Shown here piece after piece: positions 50,369-58,074 of a stretch of DNA of 64,000 bases (the first letter of the stretch is position 1; the number at the start of each line of letters is the position of its first letter). Made by a program: the position numbers and the translations under genes. Below the pieces are notes generated by a model that saw only the letters and a program-made list of their open reading frames with translations, did not search any database and was not told the DNA's origin. The stretch comes from WHSP01 sp040905505 (GTDB lineage: Bacteria > Gemmatimonadota > Gemmatimonadetes > Longimicrobiales > Longimicrobiaceae): positions 4,746-68,745 of the forward strand of contig JBBDRL010000109.1 in NCBI GenBank assembly GCA_040905505.1, written 5' to 3'.

Positions 50369-50665
50369 ATGACAAAGGCGGATCTGGTGCAGCTGGCTTC
50401 CGAGACCATCGGACCCGGTATTACCAAAAAGGATTGTGCGATCGTCGTCGATGCGTTCCTCAACTCGATCAAGGACGCCATGGCGGAGCACAAGAATATC
50501 GAAATTCGTGGCTTCGGTACCTTCAAGGTCCGGGAACGCAAGAGCCGCCTCGCGAGAAACCCGCGTACGGGCGATCCGGTCGAAGTCCCGCCGCGGGCCG
50601 TGCCGGTCTTCAAGCCGTCGAAGGACCTGCGGGCCCTCGTCGAGGAGCGTCCGCTCGGCGTCTGA
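50369..50665 (+). CDS. HU/IHF-family DNA-bending protein
   Basis: 98 aa from ATG 50369, six nucleotides after GGAGG; ATG 50363 is alternative. The family pattern is complete: MTKADLVQLASETI, dimer helices, IEIRGFGTFKVRERKSRLARNPRTGDPVEVPPRAVPVFKPSKDL, with the beta-arm Pro in RNPRTG. It bends DNA and compacts the nucleoid. Which of HU or IHF it represents cannot be decided from sequence reading. Confidence 0.92.
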   Translation: MTKADLVQLASETIGPGITKKDCAIVVDAFLNSIKDAMAEHKNIEIRGFGTFKVRERKSRLARNPRTGDPVEVPPRAVPVFKPSKDLRALVEERPLGV

Positions 50666-50736
50666 TTAGTCGGCGCCGTTTTTGCACCACAGTCCTCCAT
50701 TTCCTCGGTTCTATACCGACTTCCATGGAGGCCCGG

Positions 50737-51042
50737 ATGCTCATTCAGGTTGTTCGCACTGATCTCGCTCCAGCGGAAGTCATCCGCCGAGCGCGTGACT
50801 TCTTCTCGACCCGCTTCACTCCGTACGGTGCCTTTGCCCAGGAAGAGAGCGAGACCCATATCGTCTTCCGGGTCGAAGCCGGTGAGCTGGTCATTGGTAC
50901 AGGTACGATCGAAGGCCGCACGGTCGTTCGCGGCTCGACATCGCGAATGCATCACGAGCTTTCCCAGTTTCTCGCCACGCTGGCGCCGGCCGAAGCGATT
51001 CGGCAGAACGCCCTCGGACCGGGCGCATCCGGCGCCGGCTGA
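50737..51042 (+). CDS. Hypothetical protein
   Basis: 101 aa from ATG 50737, whose GGAGG lies eight nucleotides upstream. A small alpha/beta domain is suggested by MLIQVVRTDLAPAEVIRRARDFF, HIVFRVEAGELVIGTGTIEGRTVVRGST and a C-terminal helix HHELSQFLATLAP. It lies between the HU gene and the molybdopterin genes on the same strand. No family was recognised. Confidence 0.6.
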   Translation: MLIQVVRTDLAPAEVIRRARDFFSTRFTPYGAFAQEESETHIVFRVEAGELVIGTGTIEGRTVVRGSTSRMHHELSQFLATLAPAEAIRQNALGPGASGAG

Positions 51043-51167
51043 ACGCAGCGTCTTCCCGGCGGAGGTGCGGCGTTCCGCATCGGCTCCAGACGCTGGCGCG
51101 AACCCGCGCCGCTGCGAAGGGTAACACTAGCACTCCTGGCATTACCTTTCAGCGCCGTGCCTCTGAG

Positions 51168-51413
51168 ATGCAGATCAAAGCCCTTTTCTTCGCCACCTAT
51201 CGCGATATTGCAGGGACCGACGAGATGCAGGTGGAGCTCCCTTCCGGAGCTTCCGTCTCGGATCTCGTCACGCATCTGCGTGGCCGCGGCCGGACCTGGG
51301 AGGCGCTGCCCGCCCGGCCGGCGGTAGCGGTAAACCTCACCTACGCCCCGCTCGCGACCTCTCTTGCGCCCGGCGACGAGGTCGCCTTCATTCCGCCGGT
51401 CAGCGGAGGATGA
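51168..51413 (+). CDS. moaD: Molybdopterin synthase sulfur carrier subunit
   Basis: 81 aa, ubiquitin-like fold ending in the reactive Gly-Gly (PPVSGG) that becomes a thiocarboxylate. The LFFATYRDIAGTDEMQVELP start and VAFIPPVSGG end are typical of MoaD. Its stop overlaps the moaE start (ATGA). Confidence 0.9.
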   Translation: MQIKALFFATYRDIAGTDEMQVELPSGASVSDLVTHLRGRGRTWEALPARPAVAVNLTYAPLATSLAPGDEVAFIPPVSGG

Positions 51414-51859
51414 GCGTGAACCCGCCGGTGTGTCGAATCACCGCCGACCCCATCGACCCGTGCACGCTTCTCGACACCTCCCCCGGTGACGGGGCGGCCC
51501 TGCTCTTCGTCGGCGTCGTCCGAGACCACAACGAGGGCCGCAGCGTCGGGCATCTCGATTACCAGGCCTACCCAGAGATGGCCGAAGCGGTGTTACGCGA
51601 GATCGTCGATGAAGCTCTCGGCCGATGGGATGCGGGCCAGGTCTCTGTGGTTCACCGCGTCGGCCGCCTCGATATCGGTGAGGTGAGTGTCGCCATCGCG
51701 GTCACGTCGCCTCATCGCGGCGATGCCTACGACGCGTCTCGTTACGTCATCGAAGAGCTCAAGAAGCGAGTGCCTATCTGGAAGCGCGAAGGCTACATTG
51801 ACGGAGACAGCGAATGGCTTCGGGGGAACACCCCCGAACCCGCCCGCGAGGGAACATGA
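51410..51859 (+). CDS. moaE: Molybdopterin synthase catalytic subunit
   Basis: 149 aa. MoaE pattern: GAALLFVGVVRDHNEGRSVGHLDYQAYPEMAE, VVHRVGRLDIGEVSVAIAVTSPHR and the active-site Lys segment KKRVPIWKREGYIDG. Together with MoaD it converts cyclic pyranopterin to molybdopterin. Overlaps the start of moaA (ATGA). Confidence 0.93.
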   Translation: MSVNPPVCRITADPIDPCTLLDTSPGDGAALLFVGVVRDHNEGRSVGHLDYQAYPEMAEAVLREIVDEALGRWDAGQVSVVHRVGRLDIGEVSVAIAVTSPHRGDAYDASRYVIEELKKRVPIWKREGYIDGDSEWLRGNTPEPAREGT

Positions 51860-52905
51860 GTGACCAACTCGTTCAGCTCGGCATGCCGGACGTTCCGCGC
51901 CACGAGGTGCCGGAGACCGGCCCGATGCGCGACGGCTTCGGCCGCCGCGTCGAGTACCTGCGCATCTCGGTAACAGACAAGTGCAATCTCCGGTGCGTGT
52001 ACTGCATGCCGGAGGAAGGGCTGCCGTGGCTCAAGCGGCAGCAACTGCTGAGCTATGAAGAGATCACGCGAATCGTTCGCGAGATGGCGCCCCTCGGCCT
52101 GCGCAAGCTGCGAATCACCGGCGGGGAGCCGCTGGTCCGTAAGGACCTCCCGGAGCTCGTGCGGATGCTGCGGGCAGTCGACGGCATCGAGGACATCGCG
52201 CTCTCGACGAACGCCGTCCTGCTCCCCGAGTCCGCCGACGCGCTGCGCGAAGCTGGCGTCAATCGCCTGAACGTCTCTCTGGACTCGCTGATCCCCGACC
52301 GCATCGATGCGATCTCCCGGAGGCCCGGGTCCGCGGCGAAGATCTTCGCCGGACTCGAAGCAGCCGAGCGCGTCGGCTTCTCGCCGATCAAGATCAACTG
52401 CGTCGTGATGCGCGGCCGCAACGAGGACGAGGTCGAGGCGTTCGCGCGCATCAGCCGTGAACGCCCGTGGCACATCCGTTTCATCGAGGTGATGCCGACG
52501 GGTGAGAACCTCCAGGTGCAGAGCGAGGAGTTCGTCTCGGCAGAGGAACTCCTCGAACGCATGAGGACCATTGGCGACCTTCAGCCGGTCGCGGGGCCGA
52601 GTGGCAACGGGCCCGCTCGGTACTATGCCTTCCCAGATGCCCCCGGGACGATCGGCGTCATAACGCCGATGAGTCACAACTACTGCGATACCTGCAATCG
52701 CATGCGGCTCACCGCCGACGGTCAGCTTAGGCCCTGCCTCTTCGGCGCCATCCAGACCAACCTTCGTGATCCGCTTCGGCGCGGCGACCCGATCGAACCC
52801 CTGATTCGCGAGACGCTGCGCATCAAGCCCGAACGGCACTGGCTCGCCCATGGCACCGACCAGGGCAGCGGGGGACTCCTGGCGCTTTCGCAGGTAGGAG
52901 GATAA
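51856..52905 (+). CDS. moaA: GTP 3',8-cyclase
   Basis: 349 aa. N-terminal radical-SAM cluster motif CNLRCVYCMPEEG, GGEPL SAM-binding region in RITGGEPLVRKDL, and a C-terminal 4Fe-4S motif CDTCNRMRLTADGQLRPCLF. It makes the first committed molybdopterin intermediate from GTP, with MoaC. moaC is not in the window. The three moa genes are translationally coupled. Confidence 0.95.
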   Translation: MSDQLVQLGMPDVPRHEVPETGPMRDGFGRRVEYLRISVTDKCNLRCVYCMPEEGLPWLKRQQLLSYEEITRIVREMAPLGLRKLRITGGEPLVRKDLPELVRMLRAVDGIEDIALSTNAVLLPESADALREAGVNRLNVSLDSLIPDRIDAISRRPGSAAKIFAGLEAAERVGFSPIKINCVVMRGRNEDEVEAFARISRERPWHIRFIEVMPTGENLQVQSEEFVSAEELLERMRTIGDLQPVAGPSGNGPARYYAFPDAPGTIGVITPMSHNYCDTCNRMRLTADGQLRPCLFGAIQTNLRDPLRRGDPIEPLIRETLRIKPERHWLAHGTDQGSGGLLALSQVGG

Positions 52906-52910
52906 AAGGC

Positions 52911-53009
52911 AATTTTTCGAATCGTGAATTTTGAATTATAGATGCTGATCCCGGCAGATCGCGGGCCAGCCGGAGCAGTTCGATCAAAATTCACGTTCAC
53001 AATTCAAAA
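52911..53009. repeat. AT-rich imperfect inverted repeat before trmL
   Basis: Two arms (52911-52940 and 52981-53009), rich in TGAATT/TTCAAA blocks, are imperfect reverse complements around a GC-rich centre. It is markedly lower in GC than its surroundings and directly abuts the trmL start codon. Confidence 0.6.
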
Positions 53010-53474
53010 ATGCCTTCCATCGCCCTCTACGAGCCCGAAATCCCACCCAACGCCGGTAACGTCGCACGGCTTTGTGCGGCGACGGCATCTCCGCTCCATC
53101 TGATCGGCAGGCTCGGCTTTTCCTTTCGCCATCCGGGCGCCCGCCGCGCCGGCATGGATTACTGGGATCAGGTCGATCCCCATCGTCACCTCAATTTCGA
53201 CGAATTTCAGCGCGTGGTCGGCCCCGCTCGGATCTGGGGTTTCTCCACGCATTCGGCTCGCGACCTCTGGAGCGCGGACTTCCAGGAGGGCGATGTCCTG
53301 CTCTTCGGCCCGGAATCCCGGGGCCTCCCGCCGGAGCTATTGGCGCGCCTCGAACCCCGTACACTTCGGATTCCAATGGTCGCCGCTGCCCGGTCGCTGA
53401 ACCTGGCGACCGCGGTCGCGATCGGACTCTACGAATCCCTCCGTCAGATCGGCCGCTTTCCCTGTTCCCCCTGA
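53010..53474 (+). CDS. trmL: tRNA (cytidine(34)-2'-O)-methyltransferase
   Basis: 154 aa, SPOUT-class. Conserved motifs: LYEPEIPPNAGNVARLCAAT, LFGPESRGLPPELL and RSLNLATAVAIGLYE, the last part of the trefoil knot that binds SAM. It methylates the wobble base of leucine tRNAs. No Shine-Dalgarno precedes the ATG; the AT-rich repeat ends at it. Confidence 0.92.
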   Translation: MPSIALYEPEIPPNAGNVARLCAATASPLHLIGRLGFSFRHPGARRAGMDYWDQVDPHRHLNFDEFQRVVGPARIWGFSTHSARDLWSADFQEGDVLLFGPESRGLPPELLARLEPRTLRIPMVAAARSLNLATAVAIGLYESLRQIGRFPCSP

Positions 53475-53609
53475 CCCGTTCAGGCCGCGCAAATGGCCGA
53501 TCTTCAAGGCTTCCCACGAGTTGACAGCCTCCTCGTGCCGGTCTAGTTTGCCCGCCTGTAGACCTGGGCCGATCGGCCCTGACGTGCGCAACCAACTCGA
53601 AGCGGATTC

Positions 53610-54533
53610 ATGGACAAGATCACGATCGTCGGAGCGGGTAACGTAGGTGCGACAGCGGCGCAGCGTGTCGCCGAGAAGGAACTGGCGCGCGAGGTCGTGC
53701 TCATCGACGTCGTCGAGGGCATTCCGCAAGGGAAGGGGCTGGACCAGTGGGAGACCGCACCGATCGAGGGATTCGACAGCCGGGTCATCGGCACCAATGG
53801 GTATGAGGAAGCGGTCGGCTCCGGCATCTTCATCGTAACGGCTGGCATCGCGCGCAAGCCTGGAATGAGCCGGGACGACCTGCTCAATACGAACGCGAAT
53901 ATCGTTCGGGACGTCAGCGAGAACATCAAGCGCGTCGCCCCCGAGTCGATCATCATCGTGGTGAGCAATCCGCTGGACGTGATGTGCTACGTCGCGAAGG
54001 AGGCGTCCGGCTTCCCGCGCGAACGCGTGATCGGTATGGCCGGCGTGCTGGACACCGCCCGCTACCGCTCCTTCCTCGCGCTCGAGCTCGACGTCTCCGT
54101 CGAGGACATTCAAGCCATGGTGCTCGGCGGCCACGGCGACACGATGGTGCCCCTGATCTCCTATACGACAGTATCGGGGATCCCCATCACCCAGCTCGTC
54201 CCCCCCGACCGCCTCGAGGCGATCGTCGACCGTGCCCGAAAGGGTGGCGCTGAAATCGTGCAGCACCTGAAGACCGGCTCCGCGTACTACGCGCCGTCGG
54301 CGGCCGCCGTCCAGATGGCCGAAGCGATCGTCAAGGACAAGAAGCGCATCCTGCCGTGCTCCGCTTGGCTCGAAGGTGAATACGGGATGAGCGGCCTTTT
54401 CCTCGGCGTTCCCTGCAAGCTCGGCCGCAATGGGCTCGACAGCATCATCGAGGTGGAGCTCACGGGGGAGGAGCGCGAGGCGCTCGAGCGCTCCGCTGAA
54501 GCGGTCCGTGAACCCATGCGTGTGGTTAAATAA
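53610..54533 (+). CDS. mdh: Malate dehydrogenase, LDH-like type
   Basis: 307 aa. Rossmann motif GAGNVGATAAQRVAEK; substrate loop ARKPGMSRDDLL with the Arg expected for oxaloacetate; catalytic His in VLGGHGDTMVPL with Asp in the NANIVRDVSENI/DVMC region; and NPLDVM. The Arg at the specificity position argues for malate rather than lactate. It precedes the succinate dehydrogenase operon, a TCA cluster. Confidence 0.93.
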   Translation: MDKITIVGAGNVGATAAQRVAEKELAREVVLIDVVEGIPQGKGLDQWETAPIEGFDSRVIGTNGYEEAVGSGIFIVTAGIARKPGMSRDDLLNTNANIVRDVSENIKRVAPESIIIVVSNPLDVMCYVAKEASGFPRERVIGMAGVLDTARYRSFLALELDVSVEDIQAMVLGGHGDTMVPLISYTTVSGIPITQLVPPDRLEAIVDRARKGGAEIVQHLKTGSAYYAPSAAAVQMAEAIVKDKKRILPCSAWLEGEYGMSGLFLGVPCKLGRNGLDSIIEVELTGEEREALERSAEAVREPMRVVK

Positions 54534-54536
54534 ACG

Positions 54537-54620
54537 AAGCTATCGGCTATCAGCTTTCAGCTATCAGTGCTGACGCTGACGGGCCGTCACTGATCGCCGA
54601 TAGCTGATAGCCGATAGCTT
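54537..54620. repeat. Intergenic 18-bp perfect inverted repeat between mdh and sdhC
   Basis: Arms AAGCTATCGGCTATCAGC (54537-54554) and its exact complement at 54603-54620, with further partly pairing sequence inside. It could be a bidirectional terminator after mdh or a mobile REP-like element. It shares the GCTGATA motif with the sequence at 46223. Confidence 0.75.
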
Positions 54621-54626
54621 TCACCT

Positions 54627-55106
54627 ATGACCGTACGCAACCGAGGGATCGGCACCGCACTCCGCTACCGCGGCCGCGAGGGCATGTGGACGTGGCTCCT
54701 CCACCGGGCCACCGGTCTCGGGGTGCTCCTGTTCCTCATCGTCCACGTCGTTGAAACGGCTGCGATCATCTACAGCCCGGAATTCTACGACGAAGCGCTC
54801 GGGCTCTACAAGAATCCCCTCTTCCGATTCGCGGAGCTGCTGATCTTCTTCTCCGTACTCTTCCATGCTGTCAACGGCCTGCGAATCATCGTTCAGGATT
54901 TCTGGCCGTACGTGATGGAAAGGCAGCGGCAGCTCGCCTGGGCCGGCGCCGTGGCCGTGCTCGTGACGATGGTGCCCGTGACCTGGATCATGGTCGCCCC
55001 TCTGTTCGGCTGGGCGGATGAGCCGGGCACCGATCGGCATATCGAGCGCTGCCAGGAGATTCCGACCGCGCCCGCCTGCCTCGCCGACGCCGAGGCGGTC
55101 GAATGA
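54627..55106 (+). CDS. sdhC: Succinate dehydrogenase cytochrome b subunit
   Basis: 159 aa with three hydrophobic helices. WLLHRATGLGVLLFLIVHVVET carries the family's Ser/His-Arg-x-Thr-Gly pattern and a heme His, and LFHAVNGLRIIVQDF another. It anchors the flavoprotein complex and helps bind quinone and heme b. No Shine-Dalgarno; the start lies six nucleotides after the inverted repeat. sdhD overlaps its stop. Confidence 0.88.
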   Translation: MTVRNRGIGTALRYRGREGMWTWLLHRATGLGVLLFLIVHVVETAAIIYSPEFYDEALGLYKNPLFRFAELLIFFSVLFHAVNGLRIIVQDFWPYVMERQRQLAWAGAVAVLVTMVPVTWIMVAPLFGWADEPGTDRHIERCQEIPTAPACLADAEAVE

Positions 55107-55540
55107 CCGAGGCGACCGAGGCGACCGAGCGGGGCGCGCCGAAACCCGGTGGAGGATACCGTCGGCCGGTTGGCGGGCGCGGTAGGTTCGAGGTCCTCTC
55201 CTGGTTCTTCATGCGTATCTCGGGATTGCTGCTCATCTTCCTCGCTCTCTACCACCTCATTTGGTGGAACTTGGTGATCGGGGTCGAACACCTCGATTCC
55301 CAGGTGGTGATCGAGCGCTGGAGCAATCCGATGTGGCGGCTGTTCAACGTAGCGCTGGTGAGCTTCGCCCTCCTCCACGGCCTGAACGGCGCCCGCTACA
55401 GCATCGAAGATTATGTGCGGCGGCCGGGTCTGCGGGTCGCCACGAAAGCGGTCGTTTACACCATCGTACTCGCGGCGCTCGTGATCGGGGTGTTCGCACT
55501 CGTCACCTTCGATCCGGCAACTTTCTTCGCGAGCCAATGA
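55103..55540 (+). CDS. sdhD: Succinate dehydrogenase membrane anchor subunit
   Basis: 145 aa. A soluble N-terminus (about 28 residues), then three helices: FFMRISGLLLIFLALYHLIWW, LFNVALVSFALLHGLNGARY with a likely heme His, and a C-terminal TIVLAALVIGVFALV. Second membrane subunit of the four-subunit complex. Overlaps sdhC at its start and sdhA at its end (ATGA). Confidence 0.88.
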   Translation: MTEATEATERGAPKPGGGYRRPVGGRGRFEVLSWFFMRISGLLLIFLALYHLIWWNLVIGVEHLDSQVVIERWSNPMWRLFNVALVSFALLHGLNGARYSIEDYVRRPGLRVATKAVVYTIVLAALVIGVFALVTFDPATFFASQ

Positions 55541-57276
55541 TTCACACCCATACCTTCGACGCCCTGGTGGTGGGTGGGGGCGGAGCCGGCATGATGTCGG
55601 CCATCTACCTCGCTCAGAACAGTGGGGTCCGCACCGCGGTCATTTCGAAGCTGTATCCGACGCGCTCGCATACGGGCGCCGCGCAGGGGGGCATCGGGGC
55701 CGCGCTCGGTAATCTCGAGGAGGATAGTCCCGAATGGCACGCGTTCGACACCGTAAAGGGTTCTGACTACCTGGGCGATCAGGATGCCATCGAGCTCATG
55801 TGCCGCGAGGCCGTCGACGTGGTCGTCGAACTGGAGCACATGGGGCTGCCATTCTCTCGTACGCCCGAGGGGAAGATCGCACAGCGCCCTTTCGGCGGGC
55901 ACACTCACCACCATGGGCAGGGCCCCGTCAGGCGGTCCTGCTACTCCGCCGACCGGACCGGCCACATGATCCTGCAAACTCTCTATCAGAACTGCATCAA
56001 GAGCGGCGTGGAGTTCTTCGATGAGTTTCAGGTGGTCGATCTCATGGTCGAAGAGGGGCGTTGTGCAGGGGTGGTCGCGTACGAGGTTGCCACAGGTGAC
56101 CTGCACATCTTCCGCGCCAAAGCCGTCAACTTCGCGACCGGTGGATTCGGACGGATCTTCTCGATCACGTCCAACGCGCACGCCAACACCGGCGACGGCC
56201 CGGCCGTCGCCCTTCGGCGAGGGATCCCCTTGGAGGACATGGAATTCTTCCAGTTCCATCCGACTGGCATCTACAAGATGGGGATCCTCATCACCGAAGG
56301 CGTACGCGGCGAGGGCGGGGTGCTCCGGAACGACCACGGGGAGCGTTTCATGGAACGCTACGCGCCGACCATGAAGGACCTCGCCTCGCGAGACGTAGTG
56401 TCGCGCGCCATCTACAAGGAAATGCGGGAGGGCAGGGGGATCAACGGGAAGCGCTACGTCTATCTCGATGCCACCCACCTGGGCGCGGATGTGATCGAGA
56501 AGAAGTTGCCCGACATCGCCGATTTCTGTCGCACCTATCTCGGCGTCGATCCGGTGCGTGAGCCGATGCCGATTCAGCCCACGGCCCACTACGCAATGGG
56601 TGGAATCCCCACCGATGCGGACGGGCGGGTCATCATCGACGATCAGAACACCGTCCTGCCAGGCCTCTATGCGGCTGGTGAGACCGCCTGCGTCTCCGTT
56701 CACGGCGCGAACCGGCTGGGAACGAACTCGCTGCTCGACCTCGTCGTCTTCGGCCGCCGTTCCGGTCTGGACATGGCGCGCTTCTGCCAGGAGAATGAGC
56801 TGGCGCCGATTCCCGGTGACCCGACCGCTGAGATCAGCACGGAGATCGAGCGAGTTCTCACCGCGACCGACGGCGAGCCACCCGCGCGCCTGCGTGAGGA
56901 GCTTCAGGACACCATGATGGACAATGTCGGCGTCTTCCGCGAGGAGACCGCGATGCAGGAGGCCGTCGACAAGGTGAAGGAGCTGAAGGAGCGGTATGCG
57001 CGGGTCCTGGTGATGGACAAGGGCCGCCGCTTCAATACGGATCTTCTCGAAGCATGGGAGCTCAAGAACCTCCTGGACCTGGCGGAGGTGACCGCGGCCA
57101 GTGCAATCAACCGCAAGGAGAGCCGTGGGGCCCATTCGCGCGAGGATTACCCGGAGCGCAATGACGAGGAATGGCTGAAGCACACCCTCGCCTCCTACGA
57201 CGCGACCGGGCAGGTGCAGATCAGCTATAAGCCCGTCACCATAACGAAGTTCGAACCGAAGGAGAGGGTTTACTGA
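55537..57276 (+). CDS. sdhA: Succinate dehydrogenase flavoprotein subunit
   Basis: 579 aa. FAD motif DALVVGGGGAGMMSAIYLAQ; covalent-FAD His in SHTGAAQGGIGAALGN; substrate and active-site segments HTHHHGQGPVRRSCYSADRTGH, FHPTGIYKMG, RDVVSRAIYKEMREGRG and HYAMGGIPTD. It oxidises succinate to fumarate in the TCA cycle. Start is ATG 55537, translationally coupled to sdhD. Confidence 0.95.
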   Translation: MIHTHTFDALVVGGGGAGMMSAIYLAQNSGVRTAVISKLYPTRSHTGAAQGGIGAALGNLEEDSPEWHAFDTVKGSDYLGDQDAIELMCREAVDVVVELEHMGLPFSRTPEGKIAQRPFGGHTHHHGQGPVRRSCYSADRTGHMILQTLYQNCIKSGVEFFDEFQVVDLMVEEGRCAGVVAYEVATGDLHIFRAKAVNFATGGFGRIFSITSNAHANTGDGPAVALRRGIPLEDMEFFQFHPTGIYKMGILITEGVRGEGGVLRNDHGERFMERYAPTMKDLASRDVVSRAIYKEMREGRGINGKRYVYLDATHLGADVIEKKLPDIADFCRTYLGVDPVREPMPIQPTAHYAMGGIPTDADGRVIIDDQNTVLPGLYAAGETACVSVHGANRLGTNSLLDLVVFGRRSGLDMARFCQENELAPIPGDPTAEISTEIERVLTATDGEPPARLREELQDTMMDNVGVFREETAMQEAVDKVKELKERYARVLVMDKGRRFNTDLLEAWELKNLLDLAEVTAASAINRKESRGAHSREDYPERNDEEWLKHTLASYDATGQVQISYKPVTITKFEPKERVY

Positions 57277-57980
57277 TGCCGATGGTGACGCTGCGCGTGC
57301 AGCGCTTCAATCCCGATACGGACTCCAAGCCCGCCTACCGGGAATACAAGGTCGACGTCGAACCGACCGACCGCGTTCTGGACGCGCTCAATTCCATCAA
57401 GTGGTATCAGGACGGGAGCCTCACCTACCGCAGGTCGTGCGCTCATGGGGTCTGCGGTTCGGACGCTATGCGGATCAACGGGGCCAACCGCCTCGCCTGT
57501 AAGGTCCTCATGCGTGACGTCGGTCAGAAGGTGACGATCGAGCCGCTGATGGGATTCAGCGTCATCAAGGATCTCGTCGTCGACATGGACCGCTTCTTCG
57601 CGCAGTTCCGCGCGGTCCTGCCGTACCTGATCAACGATGAATCGCCCCCGCAGCGCGAGCGCCTGCAGTCGGTCGACGACCGGGAGGCCTTCGACGACAC
57701 GACGAAGTGCATCCTGTGCGCGGCCTGCACCACCGCCTGCCCCTCCTTCTGGGCCGACGAGGACTTCGTCGGCCCCGCGGCGATCGTCAATGCGCATCGC
57801 TTCATTTTCGACTCTCGCGACAAGGCCGGGCCCGAAAGGCTCAGTATATTGAACGACCGGGAGGGCGTCTGGCGCTGCCGGACGATCTTCAATTGCACCG
57901 AGGCATGTCCCCGTGAGATCAAGATCACGAAGGCGATCGGTGAGGTGAAGAAGGCGATATTGTACGGGGGTTCGGCCTGA
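57276..57980 (+). CDS. sdhB: Succinate dehydrogenase iron-sulfur subunit
   Basis: 234 aa. 2Fe-2S domain with RRSCAHGVCGSDAM and NGANRLAC; 4Fe-4S and 3Fe-4S ligands CILCAACTTACPSFW and CRTIFNCTEACPREI. It passes electrons from SdhA to quinone. ATG at 57276 overlaps the sdhA stop by one base. Confidence 0.95.
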   Translation: MPMVTLRVQRFNPDTDSKPAYREYKVDVEPTDRVLDALNSIKWYQDGSLTYRRSCAHGVCGSDAMRINGANRLACKVLMRDVGQKVTIEPLMGFSVIKDLVVDMDRFFAQFRAVLPYLINDESPPQRERLQSVDDREAFDDTTKCILCAACTTACPSFWADEDFVGPAAIVNAHRFIFDSRDKAGPERLSILNDREGVWRCRTIFNCTEACPREIKITKAIGEVKKAILYGGSA

Positions 57981-58074
57981 AGGCTCCGCACGACGCCGCT
58001 TCCAGAAGCTTCAGACCGCTCGACGCGCTCGAGCGATTCCCGCCATACAACCCGCAGTCCATCTCCTGATTCCG

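Noticed and set aside
55456..57183. Long minus-strand open frame opposite sdhA
   Set aside because: Shadow frame; the plus strand encodes an unmistakable flavoprotein with all family motifs.
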